Below, one piece after another: positions 44,971 to 53,840 of a stretch of DNA of 64,000 nt. Source of the stretch: Sporosarcina globispora (GTDB taxonomy: Bacteria > Bacillota > Bacilli > Bacillales > Cytobacillaceae); assembly GCF_001274725.1 (NCBI RefSeq), contig NZ_LGUF01000007.1:5029655-5093654 (forward strand), in the 5' to 3' direction. The stretch's first letter is position 1. Every line of letters starts with the position of its first letter. The notes below the pieces were generated by a model. The model was not told the DNA's origin. It saw only the letters and a program-made list of their open reading frames with translations, and did not search any database. Both the position numbers and the translations under genes were made by a program.

Positions 44971-45792
44971 TTATCTTGGACGTTCAGATACAACAAACCC
45001 GAATGTAACGTGGTCCTGAATTGGAATCCAGGCGCCAATCCCCTGAGAAGTTACATTTTTAATGACAATCATTTTCTTGGTGCCTTTTAACATTAGATAT
45101 ACTTCCCCATACGTTACTTTCCCTTTTTCGTTAATCGCAGGAGCATAACCGTATAGGTAGCCTAATCTTTTAGGCGGAATGTTATAGATATGATCCTTTT
45201 TGGTGCCTGCCCCAACTATCGTTTCAAAAGCAAGAGGCAGCCCGGACTTCTCCATGGCTTTGAGGAGCATCATCTTCTTTACATCTTCAGCACTAGGAAC
45301 CTTTGCTGTCAGTCCTCCACGGACAACCTTTTGGGCTTCCTGCACGTAATGAATCTGGTAAGGCGCTTTGCCGCCGCGGTTGTCGAAATAATTCGTATTA
45401 ACCCTCTGATATTCCCAATTGGGAGAGGTTTCGGCAGACTCGTAATTGAGCGGCCACTGACCGAGGTAGACGATGGCTCTATAGCCAAGTGCGAATGGAG
45501 TGCTGCTGACAGAGGTTTCATTCAGCATCCGAATGAGATCCGGATTTTCAATTTTAACCTTGGATGAATCAATAAGCTGCTGGGTTAATTCACTCGGCTG
45601 CAGCGTCGGCATATCCTGCGCAGGGTTCGGATAAGTATTCTCCTTTGTAACATTCAGAACCGAATTAGGAACATTAATGGCTTTCGGCGGCTGCTTTGCC
45701 GATTTTTCATTGCCTTTCTGCGCTTCTGCGGCTGGATGGAATGACAGCATTAGTATAAGACCTAAAAAAAGGATGCTTACGTATTTTTTCAT
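44971..45792 (-). CDS. yfkD: YfkD-family secreted protein
   Basis: 273 residues with a signal peptide (MKKYVSILFLGLILMLSF, cleavage near AEA). The mature part begins with a proline-rich linker and contains YRAIVYLGQWPLNYESAE and the YLYGYAPAINEKGKVTYGEVYLML stretch conserved in YfkD proteins of Bacillaceae. Function unknown; probably cell-surface. Its position between yfkAB and yfkE matches B. subtilis. Confidence 0.9.
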   Translation of the reverse strand: MKKYVSILFLGLILMLSFHPAAEAQKGNEKSAKQPPKAINVPNSVLNVTKENTYPNPAQDMPTLQPSELTQQLIDSSKVKIENPDLIRMLNETSVSSTPFALGYRAIVYLGQWPLNYESAETSPNWEYQRVNTNYFDNRGGKAPYQIHYVQEAQKVVRGGLTAKVPSAEDVKKMMLLKAMEKSGLPLAFETIVGAGTKKDHIYNIPPKRLGYLYGYAPAINEKGKVTYGEVYLMLKGTKKMIVIKNVTSQGIGAWIPIQDHVTFGFVVSERPR

Positions 45793-45951
45793 GATGTCTT
45801 TCTCCTTTCAAGTCACTATCTATTTATGTTTGCTATTAGTTTTTTCGGAGGAAGAGGATATTATCCCTCTCATGAAAAATAAGGTTTATTTTAGGGATTA
45901 TTACACTGGAAAAACTCTTTATTTTGTAATGTTTTTGTAAAAATCTGAATA

Positions 45952-45980
45952 TTTACAAATATCTAATAATGGTTTATAAT
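45952..45980 (+). promoter_or_regulatory. strong sigma-A-type promoter driving a mini-ORF transcript
   Basis: TTTACA (45952-45957), exactly 17 bases, TATAAT (45975-45980) on the + strand, pointing away from the leftward genes on either side. Confidence 0.82.
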
Positions 45981-46005
45981 AAGCTTACTACACAAAAGGA
46001 GGGCA

Positions 46006-46176
46006 GTGGAAATCAACCCCACTACAACTTTAAAAGGAGGATGAATCGGTTTTTTGTTAAGTCATCTGCAAGTCAGGTTAGTGGTCAAAAATCAGCGTGA
46101 AGGTTGGTGATCAATGACTGAAAAGCGAACAGAACAATCCTCTGAAAAACATAATCCTTTGATGAAAAGTACTTAA
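46006..46176 (+). other. chain of four overlapping mini-ORFs in a short independent transcript
   Basis: After the promoter, AAAAGGAGG leads to a GTG-started 12-codon frame (46006-46044, MEINPTTTLKGG). Its TGA overlaps the ATG of a 19-codon frame (46041-46100, MNRFFVKSSASQVSGQKSA), which is itself preceded by AAAGGAGG. That TGA overlaps a GTG of a 6-codon frame (46097-46117), whose TGA overlaps the ATG of a 20-codon frame (46114-46176, MTEKRTEQSSEKHNPLMKST). A hairpin AGTGG/CCACT lies over the first start. A terminator at 46191 closes the unit. It may encode small proteins, a leader-peptide cascade or a small RNA; nothing matches a family I know. Confidence 0.5.
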
Positions 46177-46190
46177 ATACCAATATAAAT

Positions 46191-46230
46191 AACCGGCCCT
46201 GAGTTTTTTTCAGAGCCGGTTTTCTGTTTG
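46191..46230. terminator. bidirectional terminator of the mini-ORF transcript and yfkE
   Basis: AACCGGCCCTGA (46191-46202) pairs with TCAGAGCCGGTT (46210-46221) around a T7 loop; T-rich bases follow on the + strand and ATTTATA on the other. Confidence 0.88.
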
Positions 46231-46237
46231 GTCTGCG

Positions 46238-47305
46238 CTATAAAAGATAAAATCCTATTCCCATAATAACGTAAGCAGCCAGCAGAGTGGCACCTTCAAA
46301 CCAGTTCGTTTCACCATCATTGCCAATCACAATCATCAGCAGGACGGCCGTCACCATGGCAATTAACTCAGGCAAAGTAAATACAAGAGGCATTGCAGTC
46401 GGGAACAGCAAAGAAAGCAGGACAAGGACAGGTGCGACAAACATGGCAACCTGCAGTGTGGAGCCAACGGCAATTTCAACAGCTATATCCATTTTATTTT
46501 TATAAGCCATAACAATGGCTGAAGCATGCTCTGCTGCATTTCCAACTATAGCGACAATTACTACCCCAATAAACAGCTCTGTCCAGCCAAACACTTCTCC
46601 TACTTCTTCAAACGTGTGAACCAGATTTTCTGATACATAAGCAACTGCAATAGTCGAAATGGCCAGGACTGCAATGGCTTTCCCTTTGCTCCACTCCGGC
46701 GTTTCCTCCTCATGAGAGCTTCTATCTTCCTCTTTTGGCTGATAAACGCCCCGGTGAGTAACAAGCTTAAAGAATAAAGCCGCTAAATAAAGAGCTATTA
46801 AAATGACAGAGATCCCAATGCTGAAAGTAATGGTTTCAGTTTCATCCATTGTCATAGCAAAAACTTCTGGAATAACAAAAGCCACAATGACGGCAAACAT
46901 CAGAAGTCCTGAGTTGTGGCGTGCATCATAAACATTAAAGGACTGTGTTTTGTATTTAACTCCGCCAACGAAAAATGATAATCCTGCAACTAAAAGTAAA
47001 TTCCCCAATACTGAACCCGTCAGTGATGCAAGAACAACACTAATCAGTCCTGCCTTTAAAGCGAATATTGAAATGATCAGTTCAACTGCGTTACCAAAGG
47101 TTGCATTCAGCAATCCTCCAATTCGGGGGCCGGCTACTATGGCAAGGCTTTCTGTCGCCCTTCCCATATAACTGGCCAATGCAATAATGGTGATGCAGTA
47201 GATAACAAACAGCAAAATATTGGACCAGTGCATCAATGTTCCAATGACAGATACCGGCACTCCTGCAAAAGCCAATACCATAAAAACTTTATTTGTCATA
47301 TGCAT
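46238..47305 (-). CDS. yfkE: calcium/proton antiporter, CaCA family (YfkE/ChaA)
   Basis: 355 residues, about 11 membrane helices. The two alpha-repeats of cation/Ca exchangers are seen as GGLLNATFGNAVELIISIFALKAG and GVVIVAIVGNAAEHASAIVMAYKNKMD, each with the ion-binding Asn-Ala-x-Glu set. A hydrophilic loop (VYQPKEEDRSSHEEETPEWS) separates the halves. B. subtilis YfkE is a structurally known calcium/proton exchanger, and this gene is at the matching position. It exports calcium using the proton gradient. Confidence 0.94.
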   Translation of the reverse strand: MHMTNKVFMVLAFAGVPVSVIGTLMHWSNILLFVIYCITIIALASYMGRATESLAIVAGPRIGGLLNATFGNAVELIISIFALKAGLISVVLASLTGSVLGNLLLVAGLSFFVGGVKYKTQSFNVYDARHNSGLLMFAVIVAFVIPEVFAMTMDETETITFSIGISVILIALYLAALFFKLVTHRGVYQPKEEDRSSHEEETPEWSKGKAIAVLAISTIAVAYVSENLVHTFEEVGEVFGWTELFIGVVIVAIVGNAAEHASAIVMAYKNKMDIAVEIAVGSTLQVAMFVAPVLVLLSLLFPTAMPLVFTLPELIAMVTAVLLMIVIGNDGETNWFEGATLLAAYVIMGIGFYLL

Positions 47306-47439
47306 TTCTCCTTACTGTCTTATTACTTTTTAGTATTGCCTGCTTATTCCTGCCTATGTGATTATATGCAGATAGTTTATGTAAAACGTTCTTTCTCTTT
47401 AGCCAATTTCGAAAAAAATCAAACTTGAAGCTTTAGACA

Positions 47440-47476
47440 TATAAAAAGCTGCCGTCTAAGACAGCAGCCTTTTTAG
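47440..47476 (-). terminator. terminator of the acyl-CoA dehydrogenase gene
   Basis: GCTGCTGTC pairs with GACGGCAGC around a short loop (one G-T pair), followed by TTTTTAT on the minus strand. Confidence 0.88.
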
Positions 47477-47477
47477 G

Positions 47478-48620
47478 TTATTTTATAGCGCTTTTTGCTA
47501 ATGCTTGAATCGTCATATCATCCATTGGCGGATTATGCAGGCCGGCACGCACATCCCTGTAATAGCGCTGCAGCGGATTTTTTGCTGATAAACTGCGTGC
47601 ACCTGCTACGCGCATCGCCAAATCAACTACCGTGAGGGCAGCGTTGGTTACAGCGAGCTTGACTGCTCCCAATTCAGGCTGCATCATGCTTCTGGTTTCA
47701 TCGTTTGCTTCATCCCATTTTTTTGCAACTGAATAGAGGAAATGGCGTGTCCTCATTAGTTCGAGTTCCATCTCGCCAATTTTTTGCTGAACGTTGGGCA
47801 AATCAATGATCGCACCGCTAATGCTGTTTGGGGAATAATCTTTAGCAAAATTAATGGCATATGTTTGGGCGGCCTGCGCAATGCCTAAATAACAGGCCGG
47901 TATATGGAGAAGCCAGCCAGCAGCTCCTTTTTTGCCGGGCTGAAAAAGCTCAACAAGAGCTTCCTCCTTCACCCTTACATTCTTTAAAAAAAGGTCATGG
48001 CTCCCTGTTCCTCTCATGGCAATACTGTCCCATGTTTCATCTATCTCCAAACCTTGGGAATTTCTCGGTATTAAGAAGTTTCCTATTTCCCCGCTGTCTT
48101 CTATCACTGCGCTCACATTGAAGTAATCAAGCACAGGAGCCATGGTTGTGAAGCTTTTCCGGCCATTAATGATCCAGAAACCTTCTTCTTTTCTGGCAGA
48201 GGTAACCGGCTTTCCTCCCCTTGTCGGGCTGCCCGTCTGCGGTTCTGTTGCACAGTTATTCATTAATGCTCCCTTTTTCACTTCTTCACATAAATCCTTA
48301 AATACGGATTCTTCCCAGTTATTTTTCTCGCCAAGGCTTTTGATAATGCCCATATGCCAGCCAATGGATAAGGCTGTGGATCCATCTCCTTCAGCAATCT
48401 TTTCCTGGAGGCACAGAAATTCAGAAAGGGAGATTTCCTTTCCTCCATATCGTTTGGGGACTGTTAATGATGTATATCCTGATTCTTTAAGTTCTTTTAT
48501 ATTTTCAAAGGGGAATAGACCCTCTTCATCATTTTTGCCAGCTCTTGATAAAAACGTTTCCGAGAGTTTTTCCATGAGCTGGATTCTTTCTTCAGCTGTA
48601 TTTAAGTCTTGGAATTTCAT
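47478..48620 (-). CDS. acyl-CoA dehydrogenase-family flavoprotein (YdbM-like)
   Basis: 380 residues with the three ACAD domains: helical start (LTVPKRYGGKEISLSEFLCLQEKIAEGDGSTALSIGWH), beta middle (NNCATEPQTGSP, GFWIINGRKSFTTMAP) and C-terminal helices (VVDLAMRVAGARSLSAKNPLQRYYRDVRAG). It resembles YdbM and the DszC/NcnH-like branch, whose members may be oxygenases rather than dehydrogenases; no clear base glutamate can be assigned. GAGGTG precedes the ATG at 48620. It is monocistronic and not part of a fatty-acid operon. Confidence 0.87.
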   Translation of the reverse strand: MKFQDLNTAEERIQLMEKLSETFLSRAGKNDEEGLFPFENIKELKESGYTSLTVPKRYGGKEISLSEFLCLQEKIAEGDGSTALSIGWHMGIIKSLGEKNNWEESVFKDLCEEVKKGALMNNCATEPQTGSPTRGGKPVTSARKEEGFWIINGRKSFTTMAPVLDYFNVSAVIEDSGEIGNFLIPRNSQGLEIDETWDSIAMRGTGSHDLFLKNVRVKEEALVELFQPGKKGAAGWLLHIPACYLGIAQAAQTYAINFAKDYSPNSISGAIIDLPNVQQKIGEMELELMRTRHFLYSVAKKWDEANDETRSMMQPELGAVKLAVTNAALTVVDLAMRVAGARSLSAKNPLQRYYRDVRAGLHNPPMDDMTIQALAKSAIK

Positions 48621-48730
48621 TTCTGGGCACCTCACTTCTATTTTTTAATTCTTATTATTTTTATAGGAATTATTATACTATTTTTCATTCAACTATCACA
48701 AAGATACTGATGAAAAGCTTGCATTATAAA

Positions 48731-48762
48731 AACAAGGAAGAGGCATCCTCTTCCTTGTTTGC
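48731..48762 (-). terminator. terminator of the osmC-family gene
   Basis: Perfect 13-base arms AACAAGGAAGAGG (48731-48743) and CCTCTTCCTTGTT (48747-48759) around a 3-base loop. Confidence 0.92.
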
Positions 48763-48765
48763 GTT

Positions 48766-49149
48766 TTAAATAAGTTCAAATGTCTCTTCTATTTCAATGC
48801 TTCCTTCCACTGAGCGCACCATTGAACAATTTTTTCTTGTCAATTCCAATGCTTTGTGGAGCTTCGCTTCATTTAAGTCAGTTCCTTTTATAATGAAGTG
48901 AATATGTACCTTCTCCACACGGTCAGCGATTTCAGGATTTCTTTCCACACTGGTTTTTATTCCAATGTCTTCAAATTCCATGCGCATTTTTTTCATGATT
49001 TTTCTCAGAACACCGCCGCTGCACACAGCCAGCGAAGCGACAAGCAGCTGATTAGGCCTGAAGCCATACTCTTCATCCCCAGCAACATCCAGGCGTCCAA
49101 ATGGCAGATCGGTATAAAAACCTGCTTCTTCCTTCATTTTAAATTCCAT
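48766..49149 (-). CDS. OsmC-family protein
   Basis: 127 residues, shorter than typical OsmC (about 140). The two redox cysteines are in LLVASLAVCSGGVLRKIMKKM and ALELTRKNCSMVRSVEG, the usual spacing of OsmC/YhfA proteins. These dimeric proteins reduce organic peroxides, although the YhfA-like branch is less well defined. The glutamate and arginine normally near the N-terminal active site are not clearly seen, so peroxidase activity is uncertain. Confidence 0.87.
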   Translation of the reverse strand: MEFKMKEEAGFYTDLPFGRLDVAGDEEYGFRPNQLLVASLAVCSGGVLRKIMKKMRMEFEDIGIKTSVERNPEIADRVEKVHIHFIIKGTDLNEAKLHKALELTRKNCSMVRSVEGSIEIEETFELI

Positions 49150-49310
49150 GGTAATCGCCCCTTTTTATCTTATTAATATTAGAGATTACACTATTTTATC
49201 TATAAACAAAAATATTATGACTATCAACTTTCTCTTGCCAAGATCCCCTATTCCCGATACCATCATTTAGGAGACAGTTATAGCTTACGTCAGAAAAAGA
49301 GGTTTTTTTT

Positions 49311-50489
49311 ATGAATAAAGAAACAATGCAATTTTGGATTCTAATTAGCATTGTCGCCATTTCTGGTTTTAGCCAGGGAATGCTGCTTCCTTTAATTGCA
49401 ATAATTTTTGAAAATGACGGCATTTCTTCAAGCTTGAATGGTTTGAATGCAACTGGTTTATACATCGGGATCCTGCTCATTTCGCCTTTTATGGAATATC
49501 CATTGCGAAAATACGGCTACAAGCCGGTTATTATCCTCGGAGGATTAGTAGTGGTAGTATCTCTCATGCTGTTTCCGCTCTGGAAATCCTTTTGGTTCTG
49601 GTTTATACTGCGGCTTCTCATCGGAATAGGCGACCATGCTCTGCATTTCGGAACGCAAACATGGATCACATCCTTTTCTCCGGAAAACAAACGCGGCCGA
49701 AATATATCTTTATACGGACTTTTCTTTGGAGTAGGATTTGCTGTTGGCCCCTTAATGGCGCCGCTTGTCAAAATTAATGAAGCCACACCGTTTATCATTT
49801 CTTCTATTCTATGTCTGGTTGCCTGGCTGTTTTTGTTTACTCTGAAGAATGACTATCCGGAACAGTCCATTGAAATTAACTCTTTCAAAGAAACGATGAA
49901 GCGTTTTTCAAAAGCAACTAAATATGGATGGGTTGCCTTTTTGCCTGCGCTGGGCTACGGGTTTCTTGAAGCCTCTTTGAACGGCAGCTTCCCTATCTAT
50001 GGCCTGCGCATCGGGCTGGAAGTGTCCATCGTTTCCCTTTTGCTGACTTCATTCGCAATCGGGGGAATCATATTCCAGCTTCCTTTAGGGATTATGAGTG
50101 ATAAATTTGGAAGACGGAATGTGTTAATGAGTGCTCTTTTTATCGGTTTTATCAGCTTTGTTGCCGCAAGCATGCTGGAAGAATACGTACTCGCTCTCAC
50201 AGTCTGCTTATTCATTGCCGGCATGGCCGTCGGATCGACTTTTTCACTTGGCATCACCTATATGGCGGACTTGATGCCGAAAAATCTGCTTCCAACCGGC
50301 AACCTGTTATGCGGAGTAGCTTTTAGCATCGGAAGCCTGATCGGACCTTATTTTGGCGGCCTTTTCATTGAATTATTCAAATCCATAAGCTTCTTTAATA
50401 TTATCAGTGTGATGCTATTGATTATTTTTGGTGTTGTCACATTGTTTGGGAATAAGCAGCCGGTATTGGAGAAAAGCCGGTCATTTTAA
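49311..50489 (+). CDS. yfkF: MFS transporter (YfkF-like)
   Basis: 392 residues, 12 predicted membrane helices. The MFS loop 2-3 signature is weak (YPLRKYGYKPVIILGG), and the loop 8-9 signature is clear (LPLGIMSDKFGRRNVLM). It resembles drug or metabolite efflux carriers of the YfkF type and takes the yfkF place in the conserved order. Substrate unknown. Divergent from osmC. Confidence 0.87.
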   Translation: MNKETMQFWILISIVAISGFSQGMLLPLIAIIFENDGISSSLNGLNATGLYIGILLISPFMEYPLRKYGYKPVIILGGLVVVVSLMLFPLWKSFWFWFILRLLIGIGDHALHFGTQTWITSFSPENKRGRNISLYGLFFGVGFAVGPLMAPLVKINEATPFIISSILCLVAWLFLFTLKNDYPEQSIEINSFKETMKRFSKATKYGWVAFLPALGYGFLEASLNGSFPIYGLRIGLEVSIVSLLLTSFAIGGIIFQLPLGIMSDKFGRRNVLMSALFIGFISFVAASMLEEYVLALTVCLFIAGMAVGSTFSLGITYMADLMPKNLLPTGNLLCGVAFSIGSLIGPYFGGLFIELFKSISFFNIISVMLLIIFGVVTLFGNKQPVLEKSRSF

Positions 50490-50614
50490 GAATATGTCAA
50501 ATTTCATGGAACTGTTTAACTTTTCATTTCATAGGCTATATAGTAAAATAAGTGTAATAGAATACAATATTTGCATAATGCTAGCTGCATTACCTGATAT
50601 GACTGGATTTTAAC

Positions 50615-50652
50615 GCTGTCACCTAATTGGTGGCAGCTTTCGTCGTTTTTTA
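50615..50652 (+). terminator. terminator after yfkF / leader hairpin before zosA
   Basis: Nine-base arms GCTGTCACC (50615-50623) and GGTGGCAGC (50629-50637); a T-rich stretch with six T follows. It probably ends yfkF transcription; an attenuator role for zosA is possible because 74 bases further on the zosA gene starts. Confidence 0.8.
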
Positions 50653-50725
50653 GGGGTATTGAATGTGATTATTCTTCTCAATAAGACAACTGAAAAACAA
50701 TTTATTTAATTTAGGAGGACTAACG

Positions 50726-52648
50726 ATGAGTATGGAGGCAAAGGCTTTGCTAAGAAGCAGCAATACGTCTGAAGAAAATCTTTTTGAAAAAATCAAGCCG
50801 CATGCTGAACTGATTGCCGCACTTTTAAGCGGCGTATTGATCCTTGCAGGCTGGTTATTGGACCGCAGCGAAATGGAAGCTGCATCGATTGCCGCATACC
50901 TGCTGGCTTTCATTATTGGAGGCTTTGCGAAAGCAAAAGAAGGCATCGAAGAAACAATCGAGAATAAAGAGCTGAATGTTGAAATGCTGATGATATTCGC
51001 TGCGATCGGATCAGCCATTATCGGCTATTGGACAGAAGGCGCAATTCTGATCTTCATTTTCGCAGTCAGCGGCGCATTGGAAACATACACCATGAACAAA
51101 AGTCATAAGGAAATCTCTTCCCTTATGGAACTGCAGCCTGAAGAGGCTCTTAGAATCATTGACGGGTCAGAGGAACGTATACATGTCTCTGAACTGAAGA
51201 TCGGGGATCTCATCCTGGTAAAGCCAGGTGAGCGGGTCCCATCTGATGGAACAATCGTAAAAGGTCATTCATCATTAGATGAGGCAGCCATCACAGGTGA
51301 ATCTCTGCCAGTATCCAAGCAGGCAGATGACCAGGTATTTGCAGGTACTGTGAATTTAAACGGATCGATTACTGTTGAAATAACAAAACCAAATAATGAA
51401 ACCCTTTTTCAAAAGATCATTGAGCTTGTACAATCAGCTCAAAGCGAGAAGTCTCCTTCACAGCTTTTCATTGAAAAGTTTGAAGGAACCTATGTCAAAG
51501 CTGTTTTAGCTGTTGTCGTTTTAATGATGTTTGCTCCTCACTTTCTTTTAGGATGGAGCTGGACAGAAACCTTTTATCGTTCAATGATTCTGCTTGTCGT
51601 CGCTTCGCCTTGTGCCCTGGTCGCATCAATCATGCCGGCGACATTATCAGCCATTTCGAATGGTGCGAAACACGGGATTCTTTTTAAAGGAGGTGTGCAC
51701 CTCGAAAACTTAAGCCATCTTAAGGCTATTGCCTTTGATAAAACCGGCACACTGACAAAAGGAAAACCTGAAGTAACCGATGTAGTTGTCAAGGATGGTC
51801 TCTCCAGGGAAGATCTGCTTCTAAAGGTAGCCTCCATTGAGAGTCATTCAAACCACCCGCTTGCAAATGCCATTGTCAAATATGCCAAAGAAACACTATC
51901 AGAATCCCTTATTCGTCCGGAAAGTATTGAAGATGTTAGCGGATATGGGGTCAAGGCGAAAATCGGGCACGATGAATGGAAAATCGGCAAAGCGTCATTT
52001 GTCGGAAAGTCCGAGGCTAAAGCATTTGCAGATGGTGCTGCCGATCGAATGGCAAGCGAAGGGAAAACAGTTGTGTTTGTCCAGAAAAACAATGAAGTAA
52101 TCGGCCTTATTTCCCTGAAGGATGTTGTCCGCGAAGAAACCAAACAGGCGATTGACCTTTTAAAGAAACAAGGAATTTACACTATCATGCTTACTGGAGA
52201 CAGCCAGACAACGGCAGCAGCGATTGCCAGCGAAAGCCATGTCAATGAGCATATTGCAGAATGCCTGCCTGAAAATAAAGTGGAGCATTTGAAAGGGCTT
52301 AAGGAAAAGTACAGCAATGTCGCCATGGTTGGTGATGGGATTAATGATGCCCCTGCCCTAGCAACTGCGAATGTCGGAATTGCCATGGGCGAAGGAACGG
52401 ATGTAGCGCTGGAAACAGCTGATGTTGTTTTAATGAAAAATGATCTGCCGAAAATTGCGGATGCCATTGAACTCTCAAGCCGCATGAATCGGATCATCAA
52501 GCAGAATGTCATCTTCTCCATCACAGTTATCATGTTTTTGATTGCATCCAACTTCCTGCAGATTCTTGACCTTCCTTATGGAGTAATCGGCCATGAAGGG
52601 TCTACCATTTTAGTTATTTTAAACAGCCTGAGGTTATTAAGATCATAA
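50726..52648 (+). CDS. zosA: P1B-type heavy-metal ATPase, ZosA-like
   Basis: 640 residues without an N-terminal metal-binding domain. The P-type core is complete: phosphatase TGES in EAAITGESLPV, transport motif SPCALVASIMPA (SPC, as in ZosA, rather than CPC), phosphorylation site AFDKTGTLTKGKP, HP motif SHSNHPLANA, and hinge GDGINDAPAL. B. subtilis ZosA (YkvW) takes up zinc under peroxide stress through PerR. No convincing PerR box could be read upstream. An AGGAGG site precedes the ATG. Confidence 0.9.
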   Translation: MSMEAKALLRSSNTSEENLFEKIKPHAELIAALLSGVLILAGWLLDRSEMEAASIAAYLLAFIIGGFAKAKEGIEETIENKELNVEMLMIFAAIGSAIIGYWTEGAILIFIFAVSGALETYTMNKSHKEISSLMELQPEEALRIIDGSEERIHVSELKIGDLILVKPGERVPSDGTIVKGHSSLDEAAITGESLPVSKQADDQVFAGTVNLNGSITVEITKPNNETLFQKIIELVQSAQSEKSPSQLFIEKFEGTYVKAVLAVVVLMMFAPHFLLGWSWTETFYRSMILLVVASPCALVASIMPATLSAISNGAKHGILFKGGVHLENLSHLKAIAFDKTGTLTKGKPEVTDVVVKDGLSREDLLLKVASIESHSNHPLANAIVKYAKETLSESLIRPESIEDVSGYGVKAKIGHDEWKIGKASFVGKSEAKAFADGAADRMASEGKTVVFVQKNNEVIGLISLKDVVREETKQAIDLLKKQGIYTIMLTGDSQTTAAAIASESHVNEHIAECLPENKVEHLKGLKEKYSNVAMVGDGINDAPALATANVGIAMGEGTDVALETADVVLMKNDLPKIADAIELSSRMNRIIKQNVIFSITVIMFLIASNFLQILDLPYGVIGHEGSTILVILNSLRLLRS

Positions 52649-52649
52649 G

Positions 52650-52684
52650 GAAAGCCTGGGAACTCAGTTTCCCAGGCTTTTATT
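52650..52684 (+). terminator. terminator of zosA
   Basis: AAAGCCTGGGAA (52651-52662) pairs with TTTCCCAGGCTTT (52668-52680) and a T-run continues. Confidence 0.93.
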
Positions 52685-52685
52685 C

Positions 52686-52806
52686 TGTCTAGCGCAAGCA
52701 GCCTGCCTCCTCGAGGTGAGGCCCCCAGGATGGGGGTCATGCAGACGTTGCCACAGAACGTGGCGTTCTTAGTCTGCATTCCTTCGTGGGCAAGGCGCTT
52801 CCGTAT
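52686..52806. repeat. intergenic repeat, copy 1
   Basis: Runs from TGTCTAGCGC to GCGCTTCCG and contains CTCGAGGTGAGGC. Inverted, its ends (CGGAAGCGCC and GCGCTAGACAG) and the ACCTCGAG core match copy 2 at 54426-54544. The middle differs and holds its own palindromes. No coding frame is credible. Confidence 0.7.
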
Positions 52807-52812
52807 TTCTTA

Positions 52813-52917
52813 TTAATGGTAGCCGTTCTGCCCGTTAGCAGATCCCGATGTTTTTTGTTTAGGTTTATTTTTGCCTTTTTGCTTGGTGCCGCCGTCTTTT
52901 TTCGTGTGTTTTGTCAT
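52813..52917 (-). CDS. short basic protein (34 aa), possible spore-type small protein
   Basis: ATG with a strong AGGAGGG site. The 34 residues (MTKHTKKDGGTKQKGKNKPK ... ending NGQNGYH) are very rich in Lys, Gly, Gln and Asn and have no hydrophobic core. This composition recalls minor small acid-soluble spore proteins, but no known one is recognised. Too short for automatic calling; the ribosome site and clean frame support it. Confidence 0.6.
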   Translation of the reverse strand: MTKHTKKDGGTKQKGKNKPKQKTSGSANGQNGYH

Positions 52918-52999
52918 ATCGATACCCTCCTAATGAATTCATTTTCCCCCATTACTATTGTGTAACGGAAAGAAACTTTTTAAGAAGGAAACTTTTTCA

Positions 53000-53821
53000 T
53001 CAGCAATCTTCTTTATTGATCTTCGAATTGATGGCATTAATTTCCCCGCCAAGAATAATGATAATGCCCGATATGTAAAACCAGATCATCAGCACGATAA
53101 TGGCCCCAATACTTCCATATGCGGAAAAATTGCCGAAGCTGCTGACATAATATGAAAAAGCAAGTGATGACAGCACCCATCCAACTGTTGCAAAAATAGC
53201 ACCCGGCACAGCACTTATACAGGTTAATTTTTTATTAGGGGCAATCCAATATAACCCTGTGAACACCACAAAAAGAATGAAAGGACTCCCTAACCAGCGC
53301 ACCATATTCCATATGGCCAGGAATTGTCCAGATAATCCAAATTCGGAAGATATAAACAAACCGATCTGTCTTCCGAATACAGGAAGAAGCAGGGCCAGTA
53401 CGAACACAAAAATCATAGCAAACGTAAGTAAAATTGCCATTCCCCTTGCAATAATAAAGTGACGAGTTTCCTTTACGTCATATGCCTTATTAAAAGCCTT
53501 CACGACTGCATTAATACCATTTGAAGCTGACCAGATCGTAGCGATGATCCCAAAGGAAAGCAGTGTTCCATTCCTTTGTGTAATTTCATTAATATTGGTT
53601 TCAATGAGCTTCATCGTTTCACCTGGCGCAAAATCACGAACAACATTCAAGATATCCTGCTGTGTGATTGGTAAAAAAGGAACGAGCGATACTAAGAAAA
53701 TCAATAATGGAAAAAGAGAGAGAAGAAAGAAATACGCCAATTGGGCAGCAAGTCCAAACACATCATCTTCTTCCACTCTCCTCCATAAGTTTGGAATCAG
53801 AGCCGAAAAAGTTCGTCCCAT
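53000..53821 (-). CDS. yfkH: YihY/BrkB-family membrane protein
   Basis: 273 residues, six membrane helices. The family opening LAAQLAYFFLLSLFPLLIFLVSLVPFL and the later LGSPFILFVVFTGLYWIAPNKKL and SYYVSSFGNFSAYGSIGAIIVLMIWFYISG match YihY/YfkH. The older name ribonuclease BN for this family was an error. Function is unknown. It follows the YtxH gene by 19 bases, so the two are likely an operon, as at B. subtilis yfkH-yfkI. Confidence 0.92.
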   Translation of the reverse strand: MGRTFSALIPNLWRRVEEDDVFGLAAQLAYFFLLSLFPLLIFLVSLVPFLPITQQDILNVVRDFAPGETMKLIETNINEITQRNGTLLSFGIIATIWSASNGINAVVKAFNKAYDVKETRHFIIARGMAILLTFAMIFVFVLALLLPVFGRQIGLFISSEFGLSGQFLAIWNMVRWLGSPFILFVVFTGLYWIAPNKKLTCISAVPGAIFATVGWVLSSLAFSYYVSSFGNFSAYGSIGAIIVLMIWFYISGIIIILGGEINAINSKINKEDC

Positions 53822-53840
53822 TCCAACACCTCACTTATTT

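Noticed and set aside
46006..46176. yybP-ykoY-type metal riboswitch near yfkE
   Set aside because: The element is on the opposite strand to yfkE and lacks the conserved loops of that class.
50650..50725. PerR or Fur box before zosA
   Set aside because: The best match to TGATAATNATTATCA (near TGATTATTCTTCTCA) has three or more mismatches, too weak to call.
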